Shown: positions 47,504 through 56,200 of the stretch, in pieces
Numbering within the stretch: the first letter of the stretch is position 1
Layout: each line of letters opens with the position of its first letter
NCBI RefSeq assembly: GCF_006540305.1
Contig: NZ_BJOR01000001.1
Coordinates: 1-64,000 of the forward strand
Reading direction: 5' to 3'
Length of the DNA stretch: 64,000 nt
Source of the DNA: Streptomyces sp. 6-11-2
Lineage (GTDB): Bacteria; Actinomycetota; Actinomycetes; Streptomycetales; Streptomycetaceae
Notes under the pieces: generated by a model
What the model saw: only the letters and a program-made list of their open reading frames with translations
The model's database searches: none
What the model was told of the DNA's origin: nothing
Position numbers and translations under genes: made by a program

Positions 47504-48337
47504 TCACCCGGCGGCTGCGAGGAAGCGGCGCAGGGAGGACTTCATCGCGGCGACGAAGGCGTCCCTCCGTGTGTCGTCGACGGCGTCCAGGGACAGGTAC
47601 GGGTTGAGGTCCTCCAGTTCGACCAGCAGCAGTTCGCCGCTCGGGGCGCGGCAGGCGTCGACCCGCTGGATGCCGTGGGCGAGGGTGTTCCATTCGACGA
47701 AGCTCCGGGCGAACTCCAGGTCCTCGCGGGAGGGTTCGTAGGGGCGCAGCTCCCAGCGCCGTTCCGGGTCCGGGGCGTGGAGGGCGTACTGGAAGTCGTG
47801 GTCGACGAAGTAGAACGAGACCTCGTAGGCGAAGTCGATGTGCGGCTGGACGAGGAGGCCGCCGCCGGCCAGGCCGGACAGTTCCCCGGCGGGGACGATG
47901 CGCAGGCCTATGGAGTCGGCTCCCATCTTGGGCTTGACCACGTAGCGCTCGGCCGCGGGCAGACGGTGCAGGTCCTCGGGGCGGTCGACGGTGGGGATGA
48001 CCGGGCGGCCGGCCGCGCTGAGATCGAGGAGGTACTGCTTGCCGGCCATGTCCGCGCGGCCGGTGAGCGGGTTGTAGACCGGTGTCTTCCGGTCCAGGGC
48101 ACGGGCCCGGAAGTCGTCGTAGGCCGCCTGGTACTCCAGGACGGGTCCGCTGTTGCGCACGACGACGGCGTCGAAGGCGTCCATCAGCGCGGCGGCGTCC
48201 CGGGGGTGGCACAGGGCCAGGTCGAAGTCCTCGCGCAGGCGCGAGGTGAGCCGGATGTCCTCGTCGCAGTAGCGGCGCCCGCGGGCCGGGTACGCCAGGT
48301 CGGTGACGTAGAGCAGACGGGAACGAACGGACGGCAT
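47504..48337 (-). CDS. ATP-grasp superfamily protein
   Basis: A 277-residue enzyme with an ATP-grasp-like fold: nucleotide-binding strand RYVVKPKMGADSIGLRIV (about 150-168), and the metal-binding end ELLLVELEDLNPYLSL (about 240-255). The N-terminal domain includes YCDEDIRLTSRLREDFDLAL. ATP-grasp enzymes join a carboxylate to an amine through an acyl phosphate; RimK- and glutathione-synthetase-like relatives exist, but the substrate here is unknown. It stands alone, divergent from a TetR gene with a perfect 9-bp inverted repeat between them, so it is probably that regulator's target. Confidence 0.82.
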   Translation of the reverse strand: MPSVRSRLLYVTDLAYPARGRRYCDEDIRLTSRLREDFDLALCHPRDAAALMDAFDAVVVRNSGPVLEYQAAYDDFRARALDRKTPVYNPLTGRADMAGKQYLLDLSAAGRPVIPTVDRPEDLHRLPAAERYVVKPKMGADSIGLRIVPAGELSGLAGGGLLVQPHIDFAYEVSFYFVDHDFQYALHAPDPERRWELRPYEPSREDLEFARSFVEWNTLAHGIQRVDACRAPSGELLLVELEDLNPYLSLDAVDDTRRDAFVAAMKSSLRRFLAAAG

Positions 48338-48430
48338 GGCTGTCTCCTGGAACGTGGTGTCCGGTGGGACGGACGAGGAGCGGGAGAAGGTGAGGAAAGG
48401 TTACTGCGCAAACCGCCGGATGCTCCCCTT

Positions 48431-48463
48431 GCACTCGGTTCCCCATCAGACTGCACCGAGTGC
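48431..48463. promoter_or_regulatory. 9-bp inverted repeat in the ATP-grasp/TetR divergent promoter
   Basis: GCACTCGGT (48431-48439) and ACCGAGTGC (48455-48463) are exact complements separated by 15 bases, 24 bases centre to centre. The repeat lies between the two divergent starts, close to the TetR promoter. It is a good operator candidate. Confidence 0.6.
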
Positions 48464-48497
48464 CCTCCACGCCCGTCCGGATGCTACGTTCCCGTCC

Positions 48498-49259
48498 ATG
48501 AGCTCCAGCAGCGCCGCGTCCCGCCGCGGTGAGAAGGCGCGGACGGCGGCCGGGCGGACGCCCATGCGCGAGGCCCTCGTGGCGGCGGCGTTCCGGCTGT
48601 TCCTGGAGCGCGGCTACGAACAGACCACCGTCGACGACATCGTGGCGCTCGCCGGGGTCGGACGGCGGTCGTTCTTCCGCTACTTCCCCTCCAAGGAGGA
48701 CGTGGTCTTCCCCGACCACGAGCGGTACCTGGCCGACATGACGGCCTTCCTCGCCGCCGGCGGCGAGGAGGACGAACCCGTGCGGCGGGCCTGCGACGCG
48801 GCCCGCCTGGTGCTGCGGATGTACGCGGAGAACCCGGCGTTCTCCGTCCAGCGCTACCGGATCACCAAGCGCGTACCGGGGCTGCGGGCGTACGAGTTGT
48901 CGGTGGTGTGGCGCTACGAGCGCGCGCTCGCCGGGTATCTGCGGACCCGCTTCGCGCAGCGGCGCGACGGGACGCTGCGGGCGGACGTGATCGCGGCGGC
49001 GGTGGTCGCGGCGCACAACAACGCCCTGCGCTCGTGGCTGCGTTCGGACGGACGGGGCGACGCGGCTGCGGCGGTGGACCACGCGCTGAACCATGTGCAG
49101 GCCGCCTTCTGCGACCCGGCCGCCCCCCGCGCCGAACGGCGGCCCGGGGCGGCACAGGAGGACGTGGTCGTCGTGGTCGCGCGGCGCGGAGCGCCCCTGT
49201 GGCGGGTGGTGCGGGAGGTCGAGACGGCGCTCGCGGAGGGCCGGCAGCCCCCGGACTGA
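48498..49259 (+). CDS. TetR/AcrR family regulator
   Basis: A 253-residue TetR protein with HTH at about 25-65 (ALVAAAFRLFLERGYEQTTVDDIVALAGVGRRSFFRYFPSKEDVV in substance) and a long, Arg/Ala-rich ligand domain. The C-terminal 40 residues extend beyond the fold typical of the family. ATG 48498 is eight bases after a -10-like TACGTT, so the mRNA may be leaderless. It probably represses itself and the ATP-grasp gene through the inverted repeat between them. The ligand is unknown. Confidence 0.9.
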   Translation: MSSSSAASRRGEKARTAAGRTPMREALVAAAFRLFLERGYEQTTVDDIVALAGVGRRSFFRYFPSKEDVVFPDHERYLADMTAFLAAGGEEDEPVRRACDAARLVLRMYAENPAFSVQRYRITKRVPGLRAYELSVVWRYERALAGYLRTRFAQRRDGTLRADVIAAAVVAAHNNALRSWLRSDGRGDAAAAVDHALNHVQAAFCDPAAPRAERRPGAAQEDVVVVVARRGAPLWRVVREVETALAEGRQPPD

Positions 49260-49283
49260 GGGCAATTGAGGGTACGCAGTGCC

Positions 49284-49312
49284 TTTACGGGTGACACCCA
49301 GTGCCATACGCT
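49284..49312 (+). promoter_or_regulatory. Candidate vegetative promoter of the DUF35 gene
   Basis: TTTACG (-35, 49284-49289), a 17-base spacer and TACGCT (-10, 49307-49312). A direct repeat CAGTGCC occurs at 49277 and 49299, and CCCAG...CTGGG overlaps the -10, so an operator may coincide. Transcription would begin at about 49319, inside the left arm of the hairpin. Confidence 0.55.
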
Positions 49313-49314
49313 GG

Positions 49315-49349
49315 GCGTGTGCACGGTGGCGCGACCACCGTGCACACGC
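49315..49349 (+). other. Perfect 15-bp hairpin in the leader of the DUF35 gene
   Basis: Arms 49315-49329 and 49335-49349 are exact complements with a 5-base loop. It lies 56 bases before the GTG start and immediately downstream of the candidate promoter. It could act as terminator of the upstream TetR gene, as a 5'-end mRNA stabiliser, or as a protein site in DNA. Confidence 0.8.
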
Positions 49350-49405
49350 GTGCCCGGGTGCGCCGCGCACAAGGGATTCCGGCCGAGCGCAGGGAGTTGA
49401 CCAGC

Positions 49406-49819
49406 GTGTACCACCACTCAGGAAACACCGTTCTTGCGGCAGCCGGCTCCACGACCGGCCTTCTCGAGCCCGCGGCCCACGACTCGCGGGCCCTGTACTT
49501 CCAGCGCTGCACCTGGTGCGGGACGGCCGTGTACCACCGGCTGCTGTGCCCGGTGTGCCGGGGCAGCGACCTGCGCACCGAGCGCAGCGCGGGTACGGGC
49601 ACGGTCCGCCACTCCACGGTGGTGAACCGCAACTCCCCCGCCGCGCGCAATGTGTCGCTGATCGAGCTGAGCGAGGGCTTCGTCGTACGGGGACGGGTCA
49701 TGGGGCCGCCCATCGGCATCCACGGCGGCGACCGGGTCCGGCTGTCCACGGCGAAGGACCCGGTGCGCGGCGAGCCGGTCTTCCAGCTGGTCGACGAGCC
49801 GTACGGCGCCTGGAGCTGA
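49406..49819 (+). CDS. Zn-ribbon/OB-fold (DUF35) protein
   Basis: A 137-residue DUF35-type protein. The rubredoxin-like zinc ribbon is C-x2-C (CTWC) and C-x2-C (CPVC) separated by about 12 residues. An OB-fold follows (about 75-135, VRHSTVVNRNSPAARNVSLIEL). DUF35 proteins usually partner thiolases in steroid or fatty-acid degradation or in acetoacetyl-CoA/HMG-CoA synthase complexes; no such enzyme lies nearby, so this is an orphan. GTG 49406 has AGGGAG nine bases upstream. The first 20 residues precede the ribbon and are unusual. Confidence 0.85.
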   Translation: MYHHSGNTVLAAAGSTTGLLEPAAHDSRALYFQRCTWCGTAVYHRLLCPVCRGSDLRTERSAGTGTVRHSTVVNRNSPAARNVSLIELSEGFVVRGRVMGPPIGIHGGDRVRLSTAKDPVRGEPVFQLVDEPYGAWS

Positions 49820-49853
49820 CCGGCGGTCAACCGCTCACGGCGTTGACCGGCCG

Positions 49854-51146
49854 TCAACCACCCGCGACGTCCGAGCGATCCCGCTCCGGCACGTTGTCTG
49901 CGGCGACCGGTCGGTCGGGCCCCGCGGGTCGGAGCGCCACGGCGGCGAGTGTCAGCACGGCGCACCCGGCGTAGACGCAGCCGGGCCAGGCGAGCAGCGC
50001 CGGATAGGCACCGGGGTGAACCAGGCGGTCCTCGGCGCCGATCAGGAAGGGCACCACGCGGGCGACGGTGACCACGGCCCACCACGCGAGCGCGACGCGG
50101 CTGAGCAGGCGGCCGCGGAGGGGTCCGTGGGCCAGCCAGATCATGGCGGGCAGGCACCAGATCCAGTGGTGGCTCCACGAGACGGGGCTCACCAGCAGCC
50201 CGTACAGCTCCACGGCGACCAGGACACCGAGCAGGTCGTGCCGCCGTACGGCGGAGCGCAGAGCACAGACCAGCGCCAGGGTCACCAGAGCGAGCACCGA
50301 CCAGAGGACCACGGCGGCGGTGGTGTCCTGACCGAGCAGTCTGGCGACGGCACCACTCAGCGACTGGTTGCGCACCGACCAGACCGGGCCGACCCTGCCG
50401 GTGTCCGTGACGAGCGTGGACCAGTAGCGGGCGGACTCGCGCGGGGCGACACCCCAGGCGAGCGCCGTCGCCGCCGCCGCGGCCGCGACCGCCCACGCGG
50501 CGGCCCGCCACTGCCGGGTCGCCAGCAGATACAGTCCTCCGACGGCCGGGGTCAGCTTCACCGCCGCCGCCAGACCCACCCCCGCTCCCCTGCCCGGCGC
50601 CGCGCGCGGCACGGCCAGGCCCCACAGGACCACGGCGCCCAGCAGCAGATTGACCTGACCCTGGTCGAGGGTGTGACGCACGGGCTCCAGCCACAGCCCG
50701 GCGGCGGCCCAGAGCAGAGCGCGCCGCCGGACCCGGCCGCCGGGACGCGGGCCCAGCAGCCGCACCGCGCACACGGCGACGACGACCAGGGCCGCCACGG
50801 ACAGCGACTGCCAGAGCGCGACCAGCGCCGCCCAGGGAAGCCGCGCGAGCGGCAGGAACACGAGTGCGGCGAAGGGCGGGTAGGTGAACGGCAGCCGCGG
50901 GATGGGCGGGGTGGTGCGCAGCGCGTAGTCGTACAGGCCGCCGGAGAGCACGTGCGGCGCGGCCTCGCGGTAGACGCGCAGGTCCAGCGGGTGGGTGGGG
51001 TGGGTGACGACGGCTGCGACGTGCACCGCCAGGGAGACGGCCAGGCACCAGCCGGCATGGCCGGTGAGCCATTGTCCGATCCCCCGGCTCCTGGCCCAGA
51101 TCCCTCGCACCGCACCAGCCCCGTCGTCTCGCAGCGCCCCGCACAC
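49854..51146 (-). CDS. GT87/DUF2029 family mannosyltransferase-like membrane protein
   Basis: About 430 residues and ten membrane spans. Typical GT87 features are an acidic first loop (THPLDLRVYREAAPHVLSGGLYDY), FTYPPFAALVFLPL, LDQGQVNLLLGAVVLWG, and SPVSWSHHWIW. Mycobacterial and streptomycete relatives use polyprenyl-phosphate mannose to build envelope glycolipids. GTG 51146 and GTG 51110 are both possible starts; neither has a ribosome site. It follows the PPOX gene after 38 bases on the same strand. Confidence 0.87.
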   Translation of the reverse strand: MCGALRDDGAGAVRGIWARSRGIGQWLTGHAGWCLAVSLAVHVAAVVTHPTHPLDLRVYREAAPHVLSGGLYDYALRTTPPIPRLPFTYPPFAALVFLPLARLPWAALVALWQSLSVAALVVVAVCAVRLLGPRPGGRVRRRALLWAAAGLWLEPVRHTLDQGQVNLLLGAVVLWGLAVPRAAPGRGAGVGLAAAVKLTPAVGGLYLLATRQWRAAAWAVAAAAAATALAWGVAPRESARYWSTLVTDTGRVGPVWSVRNQSLSGAVARLLGQDTTAAVVLWSVLALVTLALVCALRSAVRRHDLLGVLVAVELYGLLVSPVSWSHHWIWCLPAMIWLAHGPLRGRLLSRVALAWWAVVTVARVVPFLIGAEDRLVHPGAYPALLAWPGCVYAGCAVLTLAAVALRPAGPDRPVAADNVPERDRSDVAGG

Positions 51147-51184
51147 TAGCCCAGCGGGTACCGCGTGCGGCGGCTGCCACGCGG

Positions 51185-51565
51185 TCAGAGGGTCACGCGG
51201 ATTCCGACGGTTCCTCCCAGACCGCGGCGCAGTCTGCTGCCCAGGAGGGTGAGGCGGCCGATCACGCCGTACTTGCGGGCGATCAGCCCCCGGTAGCGGG
51301 CGGTGGTGTCCGCGTCGCAGATCTCCGCCCGCGCCTCCACCTGTTCCCCGGTCGGATGCCCGCGCAGGTCGCAGGGGCCGACGAGGACGTCGGCGCGGTT
51401 GCGGATCCGCTTGACCTTCCAGGAGTCGGCGGTCGTCCACACACCGAGCGCGTCGCCGTCGCGCACCACCCAGACCGGGGTGGCGACCGGGGTGCCGTTC
51501 CTGCGATAGCTGGTGACGAGCAGGTACTTCCCCGCTCCGAGCCGCTCCACCAGGGTGTCGTCCAT
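51185..51565 (-). CDS. PPOX-class F420- or FMN-dependent flavin reductase-fold protein
   Basis: A 126-residue split-barrel protein of the pyridoxamine-oxidase-like class (VERLGAGKYLLVTSYRRNGTP, TPVWVVRDGDALGVWT, KVKRIRNRADVLVGPCDLRG). Actinobacterial members of this length generally use F420. The natural substrate is unknown. The ATG at 51565 is seven bases from TAGACT, so the mRNA is probably leaderless. GT87 follows on the same strand. Confidence 0.88.
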   Translation of the reverse strand: MDDTLVERLGAGKYLLVTSYRRNGTPVATPVWVVRDGDALGVWTTADSWKVKRIRNRADVLVGPCDLRGHPTGEQVEARAEICDADTTARYRGLIARKYGVIGRLTLLGSRLRRGLGGTVGIRVTL

Positions 51566-51642
51566 GCGCCGCAGTCTAGGCCCGGCGTGACAGTGGAAGA
51601 CTCGGGCTGTGGTCCGGGACGACGAGGACGGGGGCGGGACGG

Positions 51643-52653
51643 ATGATGTGGGACGGGGTACGGGAGGTCGCCTGCGACGAGTCGGGGTCCGACGGTGAGA
51701 ACCTCACCGACGGCAACACCGACGTCTTCGCGCACGCCAGCGTGCTGCTGCCGGCGGAGTCCGCGGCCGGGTGCGTGCAGGAGATACGGAACCGGATCCG
51801 CTCGCCCGCGGAGGAGTACAAGGCCGGCCATCTGCTGCGGGAGAAGCACCGGGCGGTACTGGAGTGGGTGCTCTCCCCTGCCGGGCCGCTGTACGGGCAC
51901 GCCCGGGTGGACCTCACCGATAAGGCGTTCTTCGTGGTGGACCGCGCCCTGGACCTGCTGCTCGGGGACGCGGCCGGGGCGGACGCCCTGTACGGCACGG
52001 GGCGGGAGGCCTTCGGCGCGGACGGATGGCGGCGGTTCCTGCGGGCGGCCAACCGGCTGCTGCGGGCCAGGAGCGACGCGGAGCCCGTGGACCCGGTGGA
52101 CGCCTTCTTCGCCCATGTCGAGGAACTGCGGCGTGTGGAGGTTCCCGAACCGGCCGCGGCGGTTCTGGAGCGGCTGGCCGGCAGCCGGGAGCGCGCCGAG
52201 GCCTACCGGGCCCGGGTCACCGCCGGCCCGCCCCTGATCCCCGCGCTCAACCCGCTGCTGCCCGCGATCCTGCGGACGGCCGCGCTGTGGAGCGCGCCGC
52301 GAACCGCCGTGCGGCTCGTGCACGACCGGCAGAACATGCTCACTCCCGACCGCGTCGACTGGCTCCTGCGGACGGCCCGGCAGCGGGGTGTGGCCCTGGA
52401 CGGTGTGGAACTCGTCCACTCGCGGCTGGACCTGCGGGTGCAGCTCGCCGACTTCCTCGCCGGCGTCGCCCGCAAGCTGGCCTCCGACGAGCTGAACGGC
52501 TGCGGCGACCCGGTGCTCACCGCGCTGCTGCGCCCCTACGTCGGTTCCTCCTCCGTCTGGGGAGACGCCCCGAGCTGGGCCCGCCTCGGCCCGCTCCCGG
52601 ACGGCCGCGGCCGGGGGACGCGGGCCGGCTCGGGGGCGCGGCTCCCCTGTTGA
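51643..52653 (+). CDS. DUF3800-like protein
   Basis: A 336-residue protein with an RNase H-like appearance: N-terminal ACDESGSDGENL, a mid-protein VRLVHDRQNMLTPDRVDWLL strand, and C-terminal VQLADFLAGVARKLASDEL. The acidic residues of these three segments correspond to the D-E, D and D of DUF3800 proteins, proposed to be nucleases. No toxin-antitoxin or mobile context is visible. The last 30 residues are low-complexity. ATG 51643 or 51646 may be used. It is divergent from PPOX. Confidence 0.72.
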   Translation: MMWDGVREVACDESGSDGENLTDGNTDVFAHASVLLPAESAAGCVQEIRNRIRSPAEEYKAGHLLREKHRAVLEWVLSPAGPLYGHARVDLTDKAFFVVDRALDLLLGDAAGADALYGTGREAFGADGWRRFLRAANRLLRARSDAEPVDPVDAFFAHVEELRRVEVPEPAAAVLERLAGSRERAEAYRARVTAGPPLIPALNPLLPAILRTAALWSAPRTAVRLVHDRQNMLTPDRVDWLLRTARQRGVALDGVELVHSRLDLRVQLADFLAGVARKLASDELNGCGDPVLTALLRPYVGSSSVWGDAPSWARLGPLPDGRGRGTRAGSGARLPC

Positions 52654-52783
52654 GCGGGCGCGCCCGAAGAAGATCACCCGAGCGCTGAACACGGCCGTGC
52701 CGCGCCACGTATGGAGGAGGGGCGCTCAACGACCGTAGCGCCTCGCGGTGTTGAGACCGCGGGTTCGGGTTCGGGAGCCATGC

Positions 52784-54163
52784 ATGGGGCACGCACGACG
52801 ACGGGTCGTCCGGCGGGTGACACGGCTGACGGCCGTCGCGGGACTCCTTCTGGGGGGCGCGATGGTCGCGCAGGCGGCGATGGCGAGCGAGCCTCCCGGC
52901 GCCTCCGCCGCGCGTGGTACCGCGGGGCCGGCCGGCACGTCCGGCACGTCCGGCGCCGACCTGGTGGCCCGGCTCGGCACCTCGCGCACGGCGGGCAGCT
53001 GGACCGGCTCCGACGGGCGCCCGGTGGTCGCCGTGACCGACGAGCGGACGGCGGCGGAGGTGCGGCGGGCGGGCGCCGAGGCGAAGATCGTGCGGCACAG
53101 CATGAACGAGCTGAAGGCGGCCACCGCGGCCCTGCGCGCGGCGCCCCGGGTGGCCGGCACGGCCTGGACGATGGACTACCGCGCCAACCGGGTGACGGTC
53201 GAGGGCGACAGCACGGTCTCCGCCTCCGACTGGGCCCGGATGACCGAGGTCGCCGGCAGGATCGGTGGCTTGGTGCGCATGGAGCGCACCGAGGGCGCCT
53301 TCACCACCCGTCTCAACGGGGCGCAGCCCATCCTGTCGACCGACGGGCGCTGCTCGGCGGGTTTCAACGTGACCGACGGGCGGACCGACTTCATCCTCAC
53401 CGCGGGCCACTGCGGGCCCACAGGTTCCCTCTGGTTCGCCGACGGCCAGGGCGACCGGCAGCTCGGCAGGACGGTCGCCGGGTCCTTCCCGGGCGGCGAC
53501 TTCTCGCTGGTGCGGTACGACTCCGGCAGCGCGGGCCAGGGCGCCGACGTGGTGGCGATCGGCGGCGGCAACGGCGTACGGATCACGGGGGCGGGCGATC
53601 CGGCCGTGGGGCAGCGGGTGTTCCGCAGCGGCAGCACGAGCGGGCTGCGCGACGGCGAGGTGACCGGACTGGACTCGACGGTGAACTACCCCGAGGGCAC
53701 CGTCACCGGTCTCATCCGGACCACGGTGTGCGCCGAGCCGGGCGACAGCGGCGGTCCGCTGTTCTCCGAGGGGATCGCCCTGGGGGTGACCTCGGGCGGC
53801 AGCGGCGACTGCACACGGGGCGGTACGACGTTCTTCCAGCCGGTCACCAAGGCGCTGTCCGCGCTCGACGTGCGGCTGATCGTGTCCGACGCGCGGCAGG
53901 ACACCGGGCAGAGCGCGGAGCCGTCCGCCCCGGCCACCCACAGCGCCATCGCCCCCGGCACGGCCTCCCCCGGCTCCTCGGCGCCGGTGGCCGGCGGCGC
54001 CGACGGGACCACGCCGCTCTCCCGGCTCTCCGACCCCGAAAACGTCGGCCCCGGTCTCCTGATCATGGGGGGCAGTCTGATCGCCCTGGTGGCCACCCGC
54101 TGGATCCGCGCGGAACGGGACCGCAAGGCCTACCAGAGGTACTACTCGGCGACGTGGAGCTGA
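52784..54163 (+). CDS. Secreted, membrane-anchored trypsin-like serine protease
   Basis: A 459-residue S1-family (streptogrisin-like) protease. Order: arginine-rich signal peptide (about 1-35); pro-region (about 60-160, including WTMDYRANRVTVEGDSTVSA typical of alpha-lytic-type propeptides); catalytic domain with His in LTAGHC, Asp in DFSLVRYD and Ser in GDSGGPLF; an Ala/Pro/Ser linker; and a single membrane span (about 420-440, GLLIMGGSLIALVATRW) followed by a basic tail. Secreted streptogrisins normally lack an anchor. ATG 52784 has GGGAG six bases upstream. Confidence 0.9.
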   Translation: MGHARRRVVRRVTRLTAVAGLLLGGAMVAQAAMASEPPGASAARGTAGPAGTSGTSGADLVARLGTSRTAGSWTGSDGRPVVAVTDERTAAEVRRAGAEAKIVRHSMNELKAATAALRAAPRVAGTAWTMDYRANRVTVEGDSTVSASDWARMTEVAGRIGGLVRMERTEGAFTTRLNGAQPILSTDGRCSAGFNVTDGRTDFILTAGHCGPTGSLWFADGQGDRQLGRTVAGSFPGGDFSLVRYDSGSAGQGADVVAIGGGNGVRITGAGDPAVGQRVFRSGSTSGLRDGEVTGLDSTVNYPEGTVTGLIRTTVCAEPGDSGGPLFSEGIALGVTSGGSGDCTRGGTTFFQPVTKALSALDVRLIVSDARQDTGQSAEPSAPATHSAIAPGTASPGSSAPVAGGADGTTPLSRLSDPENVGPGLLIMGGSLIALVATRWIRAERDRKAYQRYYSATWS

Positions 54164-54228
54164 CGGAAAGGACGGACGGCGACGGGCGGACCGACGGCGG
54201 AGGTCGGAGGGCAGAGGTCGGAGCCGGT

Positions 54229-54402
54229 TCAGGCCGCCCTGTCGGAGTGCGGGGCGGCCGCGGCCCACTCCATCACCAGGCGCTGGTACTCCTCGCGCTG
54301 CTCGGTGGTCAGAATCCCGCCCGACCTGCGCCACAGCGCCCGGATCTCCTCGTTGACCTCCGCGGCCGATCGCTCGGAGACGGGTTCAACACTGGTGGAC
54401 AT
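54229..54402 (-). CDS. Small conserved-looking protein, 57 residues
   Basis: An acidic, helical small protein (EVNEEIRALWRRSGGILTTEQREEYQRLVMEWAAA pattern). It has no signal or membrane segment. Codon use is typical of the genome. The start is probably ATG 54402; ATG 54414 adds four residues. I do not recognise a function. It is convergent with the protease gene and has no partner beyond the L,D-transpeptidase 155 bases upstream. Confidence 0.6.
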   Translation of the reverse strand: MSTSVEPVSERSAAEVNEEIRALWRRSGGILTTEQREEYQRLVMEWAAAAPHSDRAA

Positions 54403-54557
54403 GCCGTGAAGCATATGCCGCCCGGAGTGAAGGCGCTGTGAATAAGTACGAGCGATACAGGCATATCGGACCGTGTCGCTCATCACGTCAATTCGGCAGG
54501 TCACCGGCGTGAGTTCGCACTCGGCCGACGGGGCTCGGCGTCGGCCTGCCCGTGCCG

Positions 54558-55253
54558 TCAGGTGCCCGGCTTGCGCCCGTAGACGAACACGTCGTCGCCC
54601 TTCTTCAGCAGCGACCAGTATTTCTTGGCGTCCTTCGTCGTCATGTTGACGCAGCCGTGCGAACCCGGCGGGTTCCACATGCTCAGGCCGACGGAGTGGA
54701 AGGCCTGACCGCCGTCGAAGAACTGACTGTAGGGCATGGGCACGTTGTAGACGGTCGAGACGTGGTCGATGTCCCGCCAGTAGATCTTCTTCAGGCCGGT
54801 ACGGGTCGTGTACCCCTTGCGTCCCGTGCGCACCGGTACCGGCCCGTAGACGAGCCGGCTGCCGTCCTGGATCCAGCTGAGCTGGAGGGTGAGGTCGACG
54901 CAGGCGATACGGCCTTTGTTGACCGGGCACTTGCCGCTCTTGTTGGGCTTCTTGCCGACGGCCTTCTGCTTGTTCATGAGGTTCATCACGCCCCAGGTGA
55001 CGGAACCCGCGTAGCCGATGTTCGGCGTGATGCCGTGCTTGTTCTGGAAGGCCCGGATGGCCTTGCAGTCGGCGGCCGACTGCCGTCCGTCCACGGGCCG
55101 CCCGAGGAACTTCTCCACTTGCTTCTGGTACGGTCCCGCCTGCGTCGTGCAACTCGCCGCCTGCGCCGGTGCCGTACCGAGCGCGAGCGTGAGTGGTGCC
55201 ACCAGCCCCGTGACGCCCAGTACGACCGCTCCCCGCCTGCCGATGTCCCTCAT
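54558..55253 (-). CDS. Secreted L,D-transpeptidase (YkuD domain)
   Basis: A 231-residue exported protein. The signal peptide ends near AQAAS (about residue 33). A peptidoglycan-binding-like region (about 40-105, with FLGRPVDGRQSAADCKAIRAFQNKHG) precedes the YkuD domain (about 115-230). The catalytic motif HSVGLSMWNPPGSHGCVNM has the His and nucleophile Cys in place. The enzyme forms 3-3 peptidoglycan crosslinks. Several lysine-rich segments are unusual for this genome. ATG 55253 has GGCAAGG upstream. Confidence 0.93.
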   Translation of the reverse strand: MRDIGRRGAVVLGVTGLVAPLTLALGTAPAQAASCTTQAGPYQKQVEKFLGRPVDGRQSAADCKAIRAFQNKHGITPNIGYAGSVTWGVMNLMNKQKAVGKKPNKSGKCPVNKGRIACVDLTLQLSWIQDGSRLVYGPVPVRTGRKGYTTRTGLKKIYWRDIDHVSTVYNVPMPYSQFFDGGQAFHSVGLSMWNPPGSHGCVNMTTKDAKKYWSLLKKGDDVFVYGRKPGT

Positions 55254-55393
55254 AACGACCTTGCCCCCTAGGTGCGTTCCGGCACTTCCCGACACCTAGA
55301 CCCGTGGCGGGGCACATCGGTTGCGCAGCGGCGCGTGCCGAGACGAAACGGTGACACGCGCCCGGCGGTCGAGGCCGGGGCCGGGCGGTCCGC

Positions 55394-56200
55394 TCAGGTG
55401 TCCCCCTCCTCCCGCTCCTCCTGAACGGCCGCGCGGAAAGCGGTGTTGACCGCGGTGAGGCCGCCGTCGACGGTCAGGGTGGTGCCGGTGATCCAGGCCG
55501 CGTCGCGGGAGGCGAGGAAGGCCACCGCTGCGGCGATGTCCTCCGGTTCGCCGACCCGGCCCAGCGGGTACAGGCCGCGGACCCGGTCGAGTTCGGCCTC
55601 CCGTCCCTCCCAGGCCGAGGTGCGGACCGTGCCCGGCACCACCAGGTTGACGCGGACGCCGCGGGAGGCGGCGTGTCCGGCGAGGGTACGGGTGAGCGAG
55701 GCAAGCCCCGCCTTCGCCGCGCTGTAGCCGTGGTTGCCGAAGTCCTGGACGCCGTTGACCGAGCCGATGCCGACGATCGCTCCCCTGCCGCCCGCCGCCA
55801 GGTGGGGCAGGGCGGCGCGGCAGCAGCGGTAGGCACCGGTCAGGGTGATGTCGAGGTCGCGGGCCCACACCGCTTCCGGGTCGTCCTCGAACAACGGGGT
55901 GTCGGGCGTGCAGTGGGCCGCGCAGTTGACCAGGACGTCGAGGGATCCGAAGGTCTGGACGGCCAGGTCCACGGCCGCCTGGACCGCGTCCCGGTCCGCG
56001 ACGTCCAACGCGTGTGCCCGGGCCGTGAGTCCACGCTCGCGCAGCGCCGCCGCCGTGTGCTCCGCCACGTCCCCGTCCAGGTCGGTGACCAGGACCCCGG
56101 CCCCCTCCTCGGCCAGCCTGCGCGCGGTGGCCGCGCCGATGCCCCGGCCCGCACCGGTGATGAGAACCCCGTGTCCGTCGAACCGCCCACTGTCCGTCAT
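55394..56200 (-). CDS. SDR family oxidoreductase
   Basis: A 268-residue classical short-chain dehydrogenase. The cofactor motif TGAGRGIG is at about 16-23, the NAG-like NCAAH at 91-95, and the catalytic Ser and YSAAK in SVNGVQDFGNHGYSAAK. LDG-type acid after strand 2 (VTDLDGDV) favours NAD(H) over NADP(H). The substrate is unknown. It precedes a second, unrelated SDR gene on the same strand with about 145 bases between. Confidence 0.92.
   Translation of the reverse strand: MTDSGRFDGHGVLITGAGRGIGAATARRLAEEGAGVLVTDLDGDVAEHTAAALRERGLTARAHALDVADRDAVQAAVDLAVQTFGSLDVLVNCAAHCTPDTPLFEDDPEAVWARDLDITLTGAYRCCRAALPHLAAGGRGAIVGIGSVNGVQDFGNHGYSAAKAGLASLTRTLAGHAASRGVRVNLVVPGTVRTSAWEGREAELDRVRGLYPLGRVGEPEDIAAAVAFLASRDAAWITGTTLTVDGGLTAVNTAFRAAVQEEREEGDT

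Noticed and set aside
52650..52731. GTTGAGCG/CGCTCAAC inverted repeat before the trypsin-like gene
   Set aside because: The arms are only 8 bp and 66 bases apart; such pairs are expected by chance.
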